A stretch of 64,000 bases of DNA from Thermoplasmatota archaeon (GTDB lineage Archaea; Thermoplasmatota; JAKEGO01). The notes under the pieces are model-generated. The model ran no database searches and was not told the origin of the DNA. It saw nothing but the letters and a program-made list of their open reading frames with translations. The first letter of the stretch is position 1; every line of letters begins with the position of its first letter. Location: NCBI GenBank assembly GCA_028279595.1, contig JANQNK010000006.1, positions 1 to 64,000 on the forward strand. Direction: 5' to 3'. The position numbers were made by a program, and so were the translations under genes. Of the stretch, positions 42,478-53,465 are shown one piece after another.

Positions 42478-42636
42478 CGTACCGAATTCGATTCGTTGGT
42501 ATTAAGTGTTATCGGGACGAGTGGCAATTGACAATCAAAGATGACCCCCCGCCCCACGGCCACCCCGACGTAGAATGAAAACCAAATATTGCATAGTGTG
42601 TCGAGCAGTTTGCCACTGGCTATTCTATACTGTTAA
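42478..42636. other. gene-free spacer with inverted repeat
   Basis: AGTGGCAA (42520-42527) and TTGCCACT (42610-42617) are perfect inverted arms ~82 bases apart. Between them is a C-rich stretch and ACCCCGACGTAGAATGAAAA, which resembles a segment at 52912-52936. Function unknown. Confidence 0.35.
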
Positions 42637-44304
<1,668 letters not shown>

Positions 44305-44310
44305 GGGGGA

Positions 44311-44538
44311 TCACTCCGCAACTGTCCAGACCCAGGTCCTCTTCTCGGGCGAGAAGGACCCGACAACCTTCTTCCTGTGCTTGAGCATCATGAGGACCCT
44401 GACGACGCGCTCGGAGCATTCCGCGCCCCTGTGGGCGAGGTCGCTCTCGACGTCCGCCGTGGTGCGCGGGTTCCCGTCGGACAGCAGTCCGAGGATGATA
44501 TCCGCCGCCTCGTCGTCCTGAGTCATCGTCTCGTACAT
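44311..44538 (-). CDS. small winged-helix-like protein upstream of the mutase
   Basis: 75 residues: helices DEAADIILGLLSDG, TADVESDLAHRG and SERVVRVLMMLKHR, then a strand pair ending KRTWVWTV, a compact winged-helix pattern. It could regulate the mutase gene it precedes or be an RNA-binding helper; both are inference. TTTTTAACC ~25 bases upstream of ATG 44538 fits a leaderless start; ATG 44526 is an alternative. Confidence 0.7.
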   Translation of the reverse strand: MYETMTQDDEAADIILGLLSDGNPRTTADVESDLAHRGAECSERVVRVLMMLKHRKKVVGSFSPEKRTWVWTVAE

Positions 44539-44604
44539 GGGAATGTGGTTAAAAAGGATTGCCCGATTCCCAAAAGGTTAAAAGGGTCGTTGGCGTGAAG
44601 GGGG

Positions 44605-46203
44605 ATGATGAAGTGGGACAAGCCAACGCTCATCATGGCCGCGATGTTCGTGGCCGTGGGCCTTCTCGCACTGACCATTACCCCTGTGTTCGTCGACGAG
44701 GGCATGCAGGCCTTCGAGGACGAGGAGTCGCTCCTGAATCCGCTTTGGTACATGGCGATGATAGTCCTGCTCGCCCTCGGGATCCTCTTCCTCATCAAGA
44801 TGGGATTCAAGAACGTCATCAGGGCGATCATCTTCTTCGTGTTCTTCATGGCGATATCCTACGTGATCTACCCATTCATGGCGATGTACCTCGAGGGGGA
44901 CACCTCCGAGGAATGGGAGTTGATGGACTTCGGCGACGACGTGGTCGCGATCCAGGTCCTTGACGGTGGTGTTCACAGGGACGCTATTGCGGTCCAGTAC
45001 TCGAACGGGACCACGGTCGTGCACAATAACTTCGGTCCATGGGGGACCCTTCCCAACCTTGATCCGGCAGGGATTGCTGGCAGGACCGCCTACATGGATA
45101 ATTACAGGATCGAAGCCGCAGAGAACGTAACCTCCTGGAACATCAACCACTCCAGCATCGTCGCTGTCCTCAACGTGTCCTCGGCATCCGTCTACGACTA
45201 TCGTCCAGGGACGGGATTCGTGCTCATGACGGCCGATGGAGCGTTATACAAGATCGATTCGAACCTTACCCGGGACAGGATCGTCAAGTACAGCAGACCG
45301 ATCCGACACGTAGAGGCCGTCGATATGTGGGGAGACGACCGCTACGAGATCATCGTCCTTGAGGGAGATAACGTACACATACTCTACGGAGACGGATACG
45401 CCACCGATTGGGTGGTCTCCGATATCCTCGGGGAACTCGAAGCGGTGGACGCCGGAGCCGGCGAGTGGGACGGGGACGACGATACCGTCGAGCTCTTCGT
45501 CGTGGCCGATGGAAAGGTCTACAGCATCGAGATATTCACTGGATCATACGACATGAACGAAGTACTGGCCTCGCCGCAGTTCATAGCCAGCATCATCGCG
45601 ATGACCCTTGCAATCGCACTCGCAGGACTCCTCTGGTTCTGGCCGGAATGGTACGTCCTGGACACCCTCGGCGTCGTGATCGCCGCGGGCATCGCTTCCC
45701 TTATCGGAATATCCTTCGCCCCTCTTCCCGCAATAGTCCTGCTTCTCGGTCTTATAGTCTACGACGCTGTCGCTGTTTATCAATCGAAGCACATGATAGC
45801 GTTGGCCGACGAAGCGGTGGAGCAGCATCTCCCTCTCCTCGTGGTGATCCCGAAGGAGAAGGGATACAGCTACATGGACCAGGGTTCCATCAGGGAGCAG
45901 ATCGATAAGGGCGAGGAGCGCGAGGCGATGTTCCTCGGCCTCGGAGACCTCATCATACCGACGGTACTGGTCGTTTCATCCTACAGGTTCCTGGACCCAT
46001 CGACGAGCTTCCTGGGTTTCGGAGGGAATCTCGTGGTCGCCCTCGGAACGATGGTCGGGATCCTGGGTGGATTCATCTTCCTGAGCTACCAGGTCGCGAG
46101 CGGGAAACCCCAGGCCGGACTGCCCGCCCTCAACTCGGGCGCACTCGCTGGTTTCTGCGCCTCGGCGGTCGTGGTCTACGGCTCCCTCGGCTTCCTGCTG
46201 TGA
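44605..46203 (+). CDS. presenilin/SPP-like intramembrane aspartyl protease with large extracytoplasmic insertion
   Basis: 532 residues against ~300 for typical archaeal presenilin-like proteases. Catalytic motifs are all present: YD (Tyr386-Asp387 in LIVYDAVAVYQSKH), GxGD (GLGD 445-448 in FLGLGDLIIP) and PAL (507-509 in GLPALNSG). Three N-terminal helices (about 8-28, 46-66, 70-95) are followed by a hydrophilic insert of about 220 residues (~97-320) and then six C-terminal helices. The insert has repeated strands and D-rich turns (VVAIQVLDGG, AVDMWGDDRYEIIVLEGD, GEWDGDDDTVELFVVADG) like FG-GAP/beta-propeller blades. It cleaves peptides within the membrane (family knowledge); the insert may select substrates (inference). 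Confidence 0.85.
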   Translation: MMKWDKPTLIMAAMFVAVGLLALTITPVFVDEGMQAFEDEESLLNPLWYMAMIVLLALGILFLIKMGFKNVIRAIIFFVFFMAISYVIYPFMAMYLEGDTSEEWELMDFGDDVVAIQVLDGGVHRDAIAVQYSNGTTVVHNNFGPWGTLPNLDPAGIAGRTAYMDNYRIEAAENVTSWNINHSSIVAVLNVSSASVYDYRPGTGFVLMTADGALYKIDSNLTRDRIVKYSRPIRHVEAVDMWGDDRYEIIVLEGDNVHILYGDGYATDWVVSDILGELEAVDAGAGEWDGDDDTVELFVVADGKVYSIEIFTGSYDMNEVLASPQFIASIIAMTLAIALAGLLWFWPEWYVLDTLGVVIAAGIASLIGISFAPLPAIVLLLGLIVYDAVAVYQSKHMIALADEAVEQHLPLLVVIPKEKGYSYMDQGSIREQIDKGEEREAMFLGLGDLIIPTVLVVSSYRFLDPSTSFLGFGGNLVVALGTMVGILGGFIFLSYQVASGKPQAGLPALNSGALAGFCASAVVVYGSLGFLL

Positions 46204-46204
46204 G

Positions 46205-46246
46205 TCCGCGCTCGATGACTACCCGAGGGGTCATCAACGCGTCTCG
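46205..46246. repeat. palindromic element, copy 2 (upstream of aminotransferase)
   Basis: Shares with 25024-25065 the exact arms CGCGCTCGATGAC (46207-46219) and GTCATCAACGCGTCTCG (46230-46246) with the same 10-base spacing; the centre differs. It begins 2 bases after the protease stop codon and ends 104 bases before the aminotransferase ATG. Confidence 0.7.
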
Positions 46247-46350
46247 ATATTGATCATGAATGGGGTATCACTGGTTCGTCGAACACCGTTGATGTCCGGT
46301 CCGTTGGCAAAGGATTAAATGGCACAGCATTATCTCCGGGCGGTGACACC

Positions 46351-47592
46351 ATGGAACGGCTTTCCGGAATAATCAGGGAGCAGATCAAGAAACCGTCCCC
46401 CATAAGGCAGATCATGAAGATGGCCGCCAGGGAGAACATATTGGCCATGGGCCTTGACCCTGACGACGTGATCTCCTACGGTGGAGGCTGGGTCAACCAC
46501 CCGGCGCCCCCGCGGCTCATCGAGATATACTCCGAGATCATCAACGATCCCGAGGCGTTCCATACCACCGGCGGGTACAGCCCAACACCCGGAATGCCCC
46601 CCATGAAGGACGCGCTCTGCAAGCTCGAGGGGACCCTCGCGGGCCAGGACATTGGACCGGAGAACATCATCGTCGGACAGAGCAGTACCCAGACCACACA
46701 CGACCTGTTCGTATCGATCATGGACCCGGGCGACACCCTGCTGATCCCGGACCCGTCCTATGCGAACTATCCCGGTCAGCTATCGTTCGCCGTCCCCGGA
46801 GCCAAGCTCGCTCGGTTCCCGGTGTTCGACCCGGAGTCCTGGGAGTTCGCCCCGGACACAGATGCGATAATCGAATCCGTCAAGACTGCCGTTTCCGAGC
46901 TCGGACCGAAGGCAGTCCTATTCCCCGCACCTGACAATCCCACGAGCAAGGTCCTCCCGCAGGAGGTCGTCGAGGGCATCGCCGACATAACCGAGGACGC
47001 GGGCGCGTTCCTCATTTTCGACATGGCCTACAGGACACAGATGTTCGTTGACCCGCCAGCATACTATGGCTGGTCCCCGAGGGAACGCGAGAACCTGATC
47101 TACCTCCACTCGAACTCGAAATGGGGCCGGGGCCTCGGCCGCAGGCTCGCATGGCTCGTCGCGTCCAATGACGTGATCGACGCCATGGAGAGGATACAGC
47201 AGTGCACCATACTCTGTCCCGACACACTGCATCAGATGGCGATGACGTCCTATCTCGAGGAGTCCATCGAAGACGGCTCCCTCGTCAACTATCTGCGCGA
47301 GGTCAACGAGATGTATCGGACCGCCGCGAGGATGACGCTGCAGGCGATCGACGAGCACATCGGGTACCCGAGGACTGATCCCGACGGCGGCCTCTATACC
47401 GTCATGAAGGTCTCGACGGACGCCGACGAGTTCGTTCCCGAGGTGCTGAAGAACACCGGGGTCCTCTTCATCCCCGGAGGAGGATTCGGACCCGCCCTCA
47501 AGGAGGGTGTTCGGATATCCTACGGCCCCCTCGTAAGCAGTCTTGAGCGCATCGAGGAGGGAATGGAGCGGGTCGGCAAGCACCTTGCCTAG
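46351..47592 (+). CDS. PLP-dependent class I aminotransferase
   Basis: 413 residues of the AAT-I/MocR-like fold as in alpha-aminoadipate or branched-chain aminotransferases. YSPTPGMPPMKDALC and PDPSYANYPGQ precede PAPDNPTSKVL. The PLP lysine is in SNSKWGRGLGRRLAW, and the C-terminal Arg is in GVRISYGP. The substrate is not defined; 2-aminoadipate, aromatic or branched amino acids are possible. Its promoter region carries the palindromic element shared with the leuC-type operon, hinting at joint regulation. Confidence 0.88.
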   Translation: MERLSGIIREQIKKPSPIRQIMKMAARENILAMGLDPDDVISYGGGWVNHPAPPRLIEIYSEIINDPEAFHTTGGYSPTPGMPPMKDALCKLEGTLAGQDIGPENIIVGQSSTQTTHDLFVSIMDPGDTLLIPDPSYANYPGQLSFAVPGAKLARFPVFDPESWEFAPDTDAIIESVKTAVSELGPKAVLFPAPDNPTSKVLPQEVVEGIADITEDAGAFLIFDMAYRTQMFVDPPAYYGWSPRERENLIYLHSNSKWGRGLGRRLAWLVASNDVIDAMERIQQCTILCPDTLHQMAMTSYLEESIEDGSLVNYLREVNEMYRTAARMTLQAIDEHIGYPRTDPDGGLYTVMKVSTDADEFVPEVLKNTGVLFIPGGGFGPALKEGVRISYGPLVSSLERIEEGMERVGKHLA

Positions 47593-47711
47593 CATCACCC
47601 GATGGTGTATTAACGGAAAATCGCCTGAAACTATCGAAAACCTACTCTAAACGCATAATATTTTAATGGTGAATATTGATAAAATAACGGTTATTTTGAC
47701 ATATAACCGCA

Positions 47712-47722
47712 AAAAATATATA
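47712..47722 (+). promoter_or_regulatory. TATA box of the pilin gene
   Basis: AAAATATATAT lies about 55 bases upstream of ATG 47774 in an AT-rich 180-base gap. The predicted transcript starts near 47745 and has a leader with GGAGG. Confidence 0.55.
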
Positions 47723-47773
47723 TACACACCTAACCTTACTGAGATTCGGAAAAGTCCGATGGAGGATTGGCAA

Positions 47774-48367
47774 ATGATAAAGAAAATATGGAAGGACGAG
47801 GAGGCAGTATCTCCCGTTATCGCCGTCATTCTGATGGTGGCGATCACTGTCGTGCTGGCTGCCGTTCTCTACGTATGGGCGCAGAGTTTCGCTGGAGATC
47901 AGTCTGGCGTGACTACCATCGCCTGGCAAGTTAGTGTGGAAGGGAACAACTACATCATCGAGATAATCGATGTGAACTCGGAGAGTCTGGATGAGGTCGG
48001 CTGGTCCGTTCTCAACACGAACAGGCTCGTGACCACGTGGGAGAACATACACAACCCGAGCGACGACATCCGTATGGAAGGAGACTTAATGGACGTCAAC
48101 TTCACTCAGTCAGCTTACAATGCTGCTGACGAGCAGGCGTACAACAAGTTCTACTCCCAGGACCCGATCGTGCCGGGAGAGACCCTAAACCACACGCTCT
48201 GTGTAGTCTTCATGGATGTAAACGCTGATGGTAAGCTCAGCAGCGGTGACGTCATTTGGATCCGTTCTGAGGAGAACAATGGCTGTGCAGACGAGGACTT
48301 CCGCTTCCGTATGATCAACAACAAGGAAAGCCAAGCATACGGTGAGCTCGTCCTACCTGGCACCTGA
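47774..48367 (+). CDS. archaeal type IV pilin-like protein
   Basis: 197 residues from ATG 47774, with GGAGG 8 bases before it. The N-terminus KDEEAVSPVIAVILMVA is the class III signal peptide of archaeal pilins: a charged segment, a cleavage site before the hydrophobic helix, then a long beta-rich head. The prepilin peptidase EppA/PibD type would process it. The head contains an EF-hand/dockerin-like loop (DVNADGKLSSGD), so calcium binding is likely. It is monocistronic with a strong terminator. No other pilus genes are adjacent. Confidence 0.88.
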   Translation: MIKKIWKDEEAVSPVIAVILMVAITVVLAAVLYVWAQSFAGDQSGVTTIAWQVSVEGNNYIIEIIDVNSESLDEVGWSVLNTNRLVTTWENIHNPSDDIRMEGDLMDVNFTQSAYNAADEQAYNKFYSQDPIVPGETLNHTLCVVFMDVNADGKLSSGDVIWIRSEENNGCADEDFRFRMINNKESQAYGELVLPGT

Positions 48368-48392
48368 ACAAGGTCAGCCATTAAAACCAAGG

Positions 48393-48432
48393 GTAAATGG
48401 GCTTCGGCCCATTTACTTTAATATTTTTTTTT
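48393..48432 (+). terminator. UUCG-tetraloop hairpin terminator after the pilin gene
   Basis: A perfect 10-bp stem GTAAATGGGC/GCCCATTTAC closes a TTCG loop (48393-48416), followed by a run of T (TTTAATA then eleven T). It is a textbook intrinsic terminator with the same loop as that after asnA. Confidence 0.85.
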
Positions 48433-48547
48433 TGTTCTTTCTCCCAATGTGAGTCACGTCGACTACCATCGAATATCATCGGTGATCAACTCTGACCATG
48501 GGTGATGGATGGTCTTCTGAAAATGATATGTTTTTCAGACGTCTCGA

Positions 48548-49246
48548 TCAATAACCGTACAGTGGGCCGAGGACCATCAGGCCGTCGTCACCGACGTCCA
48601 GGACGAACTTCTCCATGTCGTGCTTCACGGCACGCATCTTCTTGATCTGGAGGTACCTCCTGACGTTCTGGGTCGTCTCGACCACTCCCAGCTCGATCAC
48701 GCCGTCCACGAGGAACAGCATGGTCTCCGCTCCCGCATAGGACTCCGTGAGGCCGATCCTCTCCATGATTATGGTCGTTGTGAGGTCGTTCTCCCTGAGG
48801 GTGTTGAAGAAGTGGTACATCTCACGTCTCGGGTCGTCGATGTCCACAAGGGAGTAGAGGGCTCCCAGGGAGTCGATGACCACGTACTTGAACCTCTCCT
48901 CGTTCTGCCTCTTGAAGGAGATGATGATGGAGAGGATCATCCTGAGGAAGGCGAGGTGCTTCTCCTCTCCCCTGAACTTCCTCCTCAGGCTGTTGTAATC
49001 GACGATCTTGAGGCGCTCCTCGACACCGATCCCGAGGGAGTTGAGGTTGTGATTGAGGCTCTGACCCCCCTCCTCGAGCGTAATGTAGATGCCCAGGGTG
49101 TCGTCCCTCTGGCATTGAGCGGCGATGAGCGAGTAGGCGAAGCTGGACTTCAGGGTGCCGCCCTCACCCACTATGGCGAGGGCTATGGTATGGTCGATAT
49201 CCGTCTTGAATATCTTGTCGAGCCCCTTAACGGAATCCCGGAACAC
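48548..49246 (-). CDS. KaiC/RecA-like ATPase
   Basis: 232 residues, a single RecA-fold domain of the KaiC-like/FlaH-like type. Walker A is GEGGTLKSS, Walker B YVVIDSLGAL, and the sequence ends in VLGPLYGY. The Glu after GIYITLEEG fits the catalytic position of KaiC-like proteins. Function unknown; such proteins often act as regulatory or signalling ATPases in archaea. The start is GTG 49246, with GGTGAG 5 bases upstream and TTTATAACC ~30 bases before it. It is convergent with the pilin gene, but a pilus role cannot be inferred from that alone. Confidence 0.8.
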   Translation of the reverse strand: MFRDSVKGLDKIFKTDIDHTIALAIVGEGGTLKSSFAYSLIAAQCQRDDTLGIYITLEEGGQSLNHNLNSLGIGVEERLKIVDYNSLRRKFRGEEKHLAFLRMILSIIISFKRQNEERFKYVVIDSLGALYSLVDIDDPRREMYHFFNTLRENDLTTTIIMERIGLTESYAGAETMLFLVDGVIELGVVETTQNVRRYLQIKKMRAVKHDMEKFVLDVGDDGLMVLGPLYGY

Positions 49247-49356
49247 CTGCTCTCACCGGTGCCTCATCGTAATTTTGGTTATAAAGGTTTGTGATTGCCA
49301 AACGCACGATTCGGATGCGGGAATAGCCTCAAATACCCAAAACCGTTTCGAGTGGC

Positions 49357-50409
49357 ATGGACCGTACCATCACTATGGCCCACGGCGCAGGCGGCGAGGT
49401 CATGATGGGCCTAGTCGAGAAGGTCATTGTCGCAGGCCTGGCAGACCTTGCGCCGGATTCCCCCGTCCCGCTGACATCTCTGGAGGACGGTGCAGTCGTC
49501 GGGGACATGGTATTCACCACCGACGCTCACACGGTGTCACCCCTTTTCTTCCCGGGAGGCGACATCGGATCGCTCTCCATTGCAGGCACCATTAACGACG
49601 TGGCTGTTATGGGTGCCGAACCGATCGCTTTGTCCCTCGCCCTCGTGCTCGAGGAGGGATTGCCGATCGAGGACCTCGAGAGGATAGTCGCCAGCGTACG
49701 TTCGACCTGCGAGGAGGCGGGGGTCGGCGTCGTCACAGGAGACACCAAGGTTATGGAGAAGGGTGCGGTGGACGGCGTTGTCACATGTACATCCGGTATC
49801 GGCAGAAGGCATCCCGCACTTGACGGGAACCTCTCCGCGGTCGGCGAGGTCCGTGAACCACCCGAATGGCCGTCCGACGCAGCAGTGGCGGCCAGAGATG
49901 TCATCATCGTCTCGGGGACGATCGGGGATCATGGTACTTCGATACTGACCACGAGGGAGACCTACGGGTTCGAGATGGACGTCCCCTCGGACGTCGCTCC
50001 ACTGAACCGATTGATCGGTAACGCGCTGGGGATCGGCGGCGTGGTCGCGATGAAGGACCCGACCCGCGGAGGCGTCGCCAATGCACTCAATGAATGGTCG
50101 TCGAAATCGAACGTCGGCATAATGATGGACGAGGCAGCGCTTCCGATCAGGGACGATGTGAGTTCCGTCTGCGATCTACTGGGAATCGACCCTCTGGAGA
50201 TCGGCAACGAGGGCAAGGTCCTGATAGCTGTGATCCCGGAGAAGGCAGAAGAGGTCCTGGAAGCCGTGAGGTGCTCGCCGCACGGTGCCGACGCGACGAT
50301 CATCGGCCGTGCCGACCCGTCGTTCGAGGGTGTCGTCCTTGAGACCACCGTGGGCGGACGTCGATATGTCGATCCCCCGTCGGGAGACCCCGTCCCGCGT
50401 ATATGCTGA
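49357..50409 (+). CDS. hypE: hydrogenase maturation protein HypE
   Basis: 350 residues of the PurM/AIR-synthase fold. It starts with MAHGAGGEVM and has TTDAHTVSPLFFPGGDIG, GTINDVAVMGA, VTGDTKVM and MKDPTRGGVA, and ends in PRIC. The C-terminal Cys carries the thiocarbamoyl group dehydrated to the cyano ligand of NiFe hydrogenase. Other hyp genes are absent from the window, but its presence implies a NiFe hydrogenase in the genome. Confidence 0.95.
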   Translation: MDRTITMAHGAGGEVMMGLVEKVIVAGLADLAPDSPVPLTSLEDGAVVGDMVFTTDAHTVSPLFFPGGDIGSLSIAGTINDVAVMGAEPIALSLALVLEEGLPIEDLERIVASVRSTCEEAGVGVVTGDTKVMEKGAVDGVVTCTSGIGRRHPALDGNLSAVGEVREPPEWPSDAAVAARDVIIVSGTIGDHGTSILTTRETYGFEMDVPSDVAPLNRLIGNALGIGGVVAMKDPTRGGVANALNEWSSKSNVGIMMDEAALPIRDDVSSVCDLLGIDPLEIGNEGKVLIAVIPEKAEEVLEAVRCSPHGADATIIGRADPSFEGVVLETTVGGRRYVDPPSGDPVPRIC

Positions 50410-50443
50410 TCCTCCGACATCACATTCGGCCACCCCCCGCTCA

Positions 50444-50454
50444 ACTTTTATATA
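50444..50454 (+). promoter_or_regulatory. TATA box of nurA-herA
   Basis: CTTTTATATAA lies 22-32 bases upstream of the nurA ATG, consistent with a leaderless mRNA. Confidence 0.6.
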
Positions 50455-50475
50455 ACGACCGTACCCTCACCGTCC

Positions 50476-51333
50476 ATGCTCCTGCCGGACTATTACGAGG
50501 AGGACCTGGCCGAGGTCCTGAAAGGGCTCGAACCCAACCTCGCATCGGACATGCCGGCGGGGGATTTCATAGAGATCCAACCCACTGATGGAAGGGTATG
50601 CGCGGTCGACGGCGGTTCGGCGGTGCTGTTCGACGGCGGGTCCTTCACCATCGCCGCCGCCCGGGCAGGCAGTGTCCTTTACGATGGTCCTGCATCTGTC
50701 GACGAGGAAGTGTCGAGGATCTCCATCCGTCTGTTCGGTTCGAACGAGATCGACAGTGACGGCGGGTTCATGGAACCGATATCGTCGTGGCGCGCAGGAC
50801 TCGAGGAGGCGGCATCGATCGAGGCCATCGGCGACCTCGAGACCGGGGATGTACTGGCCATAGACGGTGCACTGGTGGGAGCAGGAGCCGGGTCGAGGAC
50901 CGAGAGGATCCTATCCGCGGCCGCTGACCGCGGTGTCAGGGTCGTCGGGGTGTCGAAGAAGACGAGGCTCGTGCACGTAGGAAGGCCAGCTGTGATGAAT
51001 GCGATGCTCTCTGCGGAGGCAGGCGGGGTAGGCCGACCATGGTACGTCCCTCTCATGGACCGTGGAGGAGTGACCACATCCATCGCGATGCTCCATTCGA
51101 TATCCACGTTCGCGTTCAGGATAGACCATACGGACCCATCGGCCCTGGACGTTCTTGCAGCGGCCTCGGGAGACCCTGTCTATCCCGGCTATCCATATCC
51201 CCTCGCCAGGGCGCACAACGCCGTGGCGATCCACAAACCGACCTCCCGCGGTCTGAGGTCGCTCCTTGCAGAGATGTGCAGGGAGTTGGACGGACTGGAG
51301 GACTTCCACGATGTGCTGGACCGCAACTGGTGA
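50476..51333 (+). CDS. nurA: NurA 5'-3' nuclease
   Basis: 285 residues; nuclease partner of HerA in DNA end resection. VCAVDGGSAVLFDGG holds the catalytic Asp, DVLAIDGAL the second acidic site, and YPGYPYPLARAHN is the family C-terminal signature with a catalytic Asp region before it. herA follows 11 bases later. The usual Mre11-Rad50 genes are not adjacent. Confidence 0.95.
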   Translation: MLLPDYYEEDLAEVLKGLEPNLASDMPAGDFIEIQPTDGRVCAVDGGSAVLFDGGSFTIAAARAGSVLYDGPASVDEEVSRISIRLFGSNEIDSDGGFMEPISSWRAGLEEAASIEAIGDLETGDVLAIDGALVGAGAGSRTERILSAAADRGVRVVGVSKKTRLVHVGRPAVMNAMLSAEAGGVGRPWYVPLMDRGGVTTSIAMLHSISTFAFRIDHTDPSALDVLAAASGDPVYPGYPYPLARAHNAVAIHKPTSRGLRSLLAEMCRELDGLEDFHDVLDRNW

Positions 51334-51344
51334 ATGAGGGTTTG

Positions 51345-52865
51345 ATGATGACGATCGGAAGGATAACCGGACGGGACATGACGCAGATCCGCGTGAGGAC
51401 CGCCGAGACCGACGTGGAGGTCGGGGAGATCCTGGTGGCCGACGACGGTGGCGCCAGGTTCCTGCTCAGGGTGGTGAATATAGTCTACGGCATCGAGGGC
51501 GGCAGCGACGAATGGGCAGACAGGGCGGCTGGCTCCATGATCGCCGCGGACCGGGTCGGAGGTGAGACCGTCATGCACGACGAGGACCGCCGTCTCTACA
51601 ACGGTCTAGAATGCACGATCCTCGGCCGGATCGACGACGGGTTCAAGAGGGCCAAATCATTGCCAAGGCATTTCACACCAGTACGGAGGGCGGACGGGAC
51701 CGACCTGGCCGTGCTGGCCGAATGCATGGGGCCATTATCCGTGGGTTCGCTGAGGTCCGGCAGCAGGGAGATAGACCTGGCCGTCGGTCTCGATCCCGGC
51801 GAGATACCGTACCACATAGGGATATTCGCCACGACCGGGATGGGCAAGAGCAACCTGATGAAGGTCCTCGCCTCCTCGATGATCGGACACGGTGGGTGCG
51901 GTATGCTCATACTGGACCCCCATGGGGAATACTACGACGGTGGCGTCTCCGGCAAGGGGCTTATCCACGACCCGAGGCGCGGGCGCATCCAGGTCTACAG
52001 CTCGCGCGACCTTTCGGGCCCCCACAGGTCGATAGCCATTAGCTCACGGGAGATCGAGATCGAGGACCTGATGAACATCTACACGTTCAGCCGGGCCCAG
52101 AGCGATGCCTTCCAGAGCGCCAGGCGGGTGTACAAGGACAGGTGGTTGGACAGCCTGATGAGAAAGGAGGTCAACGAACTCGCGAACGACCTGCTGGGCA
52201 CGCAGGACGTCTCGCTACATGTCATCAAGCGGAGGCTTGCGAACCTGTTCAGGTCGAACATATTGACGGAGGATGCCACGATATCGATGACCGGCAACAT
52301 CCACCGGGAGCTTTCCGAAGGCAAGGTCGTCCTGGTCGACACATCAGCGCTCGGTGAGACCGAGGAGCTCCTGGTCAGCGTCGTCCTGGCAAGGGCGGTC
52401 CTCAACAGGAACAAGGAATCGTTCCTGGATCCCGCGAAACAGGGGCGCTCCATTCCCATGCTGATATCCATCGAGGAGGCCCAGAGGGTCCTCTACCGTC
52501 CGGACGAGGGCAGGACCAGGAACATCTTCGCCGAGATCGCCCGGGAGGGCAGGAAGTTCAATACCGGACTGTGTGCGATCTCCCAGCAGCCGAAACTCAT
52601 CGACCCCGAGGTGCTCTCGCAATTCAACACGCACGTCATCCTTGGTCTCTCGGACAGGAAGGACCGCGAGATCCTGCGGGACAGCGCGAAACAGGACATC
52701 GGACCCCTTGCAAACGAGATCCAGACGCTGATGGCGGGGGAGGCCGTACTGACCTCTCCAGGAAGACCGTTCCCGATACCCCTCAAGGTCCCGTTGTACG
52801 AGGATGTCATCCCGACGGACGGCGGTGCGGAGCCGAAGCGACGCACTGACGACCTGTTCTATTGA
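51345..52865 (+). CDS. herA: HerA bipolar DNA helicase/translocase
   Basis: 506 residues from ATG 51345, normal HerA length; GAGGG lies 4 bases upstream. The N-terminal HAS barrel (IGRITGRDMTQIRVRTAE) leads into the FtsK/VirB4-like ATPase: Walker A ATTGMGKSN, Walker B MLILDPHGEYYD, and later ISIEEAQRVL with CAISQQPKLIDPEVLSQFNTH. It forms hexamers that feed DNA to NurA. The frame continues upstream across nurA, but that part is not coding. Confidence 0.95.
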   Translation: MMTIGRITGRDMTQIRVRTAETDVEVGEILVADDGGARFLLRVVNIVYGIEGGSDEWADRAAGSMIAADRVGGETVMHDEDRRLYNGLECTILGRIDDGFKRAKSLPRHFTPVRRADGTDLAVLAECMGPLSVGSLRSGSREIDLAVGLDPGEIPYHIGIFATTGMGKSNLMKVLASSMIGHGGCGMLILDPHGEYYDGGVSGKGLIHDPRRGRIQVYSSRDLSGPHRSIAISSREIEIEDLMNIYTFSRAQSDAFQSARRVYKDRWLDSLMRKEVNELANDLLGTQDVSLHVIKRRLANLFRSNILTEDATISMTGNIHRELSEGKVVLVDTSALGETEELLVSVVLARAVLNRNKESFLDPAKQGRSIPMLISIEEAQRVLYRPDEGRTRNIFAEIAREGRKFNTGLCAISQQPKLIDPEVLSQFNTHVILGLSDRKDREILRDSAKQDIGPLANEIQTLMAGEAVLTSPGRPFPIPLKVPLYEDVIPTDGGAEPKRRTDDLFY

Positions 52866-53011
52866 TACGGCCTCGAACCGACAACCAGAACTGTCCCCGA
52901 ACCCTACGCCCCCAACCCCGACGTGGATCGAAAATGAGGACTGAGATCACTGGAGAGTTCGACAGTGGTCGATTCCGGTAAAAGGATTAATAAGGGTAGT
53001 GCTGGATTCCA

Positions 53012-53452
53012 GTGGGTACAGGGGGTGATGGAACGACCGCTTTCAACTCCACCATTCGTCTTGAGAGGACCCGAGAGGGGGACATCGTCGACGTCACAGA
53101 GAAGGTAAGGGCCGAGATATCGAAGTCCGGGATAATGAACGGTATCTGCCTCGTCTTCGTAGCTGGCGCAACAGGTGCGATGTCCGTAATCGAGTACGAG
53201 CCCGGCCTTTTGGAGGATTTCCCCGAAGCGCTCGAGCGCCTCGTGCCCAAGGGCCACACGTACCAGCATCACCTCAGGTGGCACGACGGGAACGGCCATT
53301 CCCACGTCAGGGCCACCCTGCTGAAACCGGACATCTCTGTCCCGGTCATCGACGGAAAGGCCAAGCTGGGCCAATGGCAGCAGATCATATTCCTGGAACT
53401 CGACGTGAAGGAGCGGGAGAGGGAGCTCTACGTCCAGATCGTCGGCGAGTGA
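53012..53452 (+). CDS. YjbQ/UPF0047 family protein
   Basis: 146 residues, normal size. REGDIVDVTEKV start motif, GICLVFVAGATGAMSV, HLRWHDGNGHSHVRA and GQWQQIIFLELD are diagnostic of the family, which shows weak thiamine-phosphate synthase activity in bacteria; the in vivo role is unsettled. The start is GTG 53012, ~20-28 bases after ATTAATAA, so leaderless. The ATG at 53028 is out of frame, despite the GGGGGTG before it. Confidence 0.85.
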   Translation: MGTGGDGTTAFNSTIRLERTREGDIVDVTEKVRAEISKSGIMNGICLVFVAGATGAMSVIEYEPGLLEDFPEALERLVPKGHTYQHHLRWHDGNGHSHVRATLLKPDISVPVIDGKAKLGQWQQIIFLELDVKERERELYVQIVGE

Positions 53453-53465
53453 ACTCGGATTCATC

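Noticed and set aside
48473..48529. Possible second C/D box RNA downstream of the pilin terminator
   Set aside because: ATATCAT/ATGATAT arms and CTGA boxes exist, but box C reads GTGATCA, the C-D' gap is only 3 bases and C' is GTGATGG. The T-rich hairpin CTGAAAA/TTTTCAG better fits a 3' end of the KaiC-like gene.
51039..51344. N-terminal extension of herA by ~100 codons
   Set aside because: It overlaps nurA entirely, is Arg/Gly/Pro-rich, and the normal HerA start with ribosome site is at 51345.
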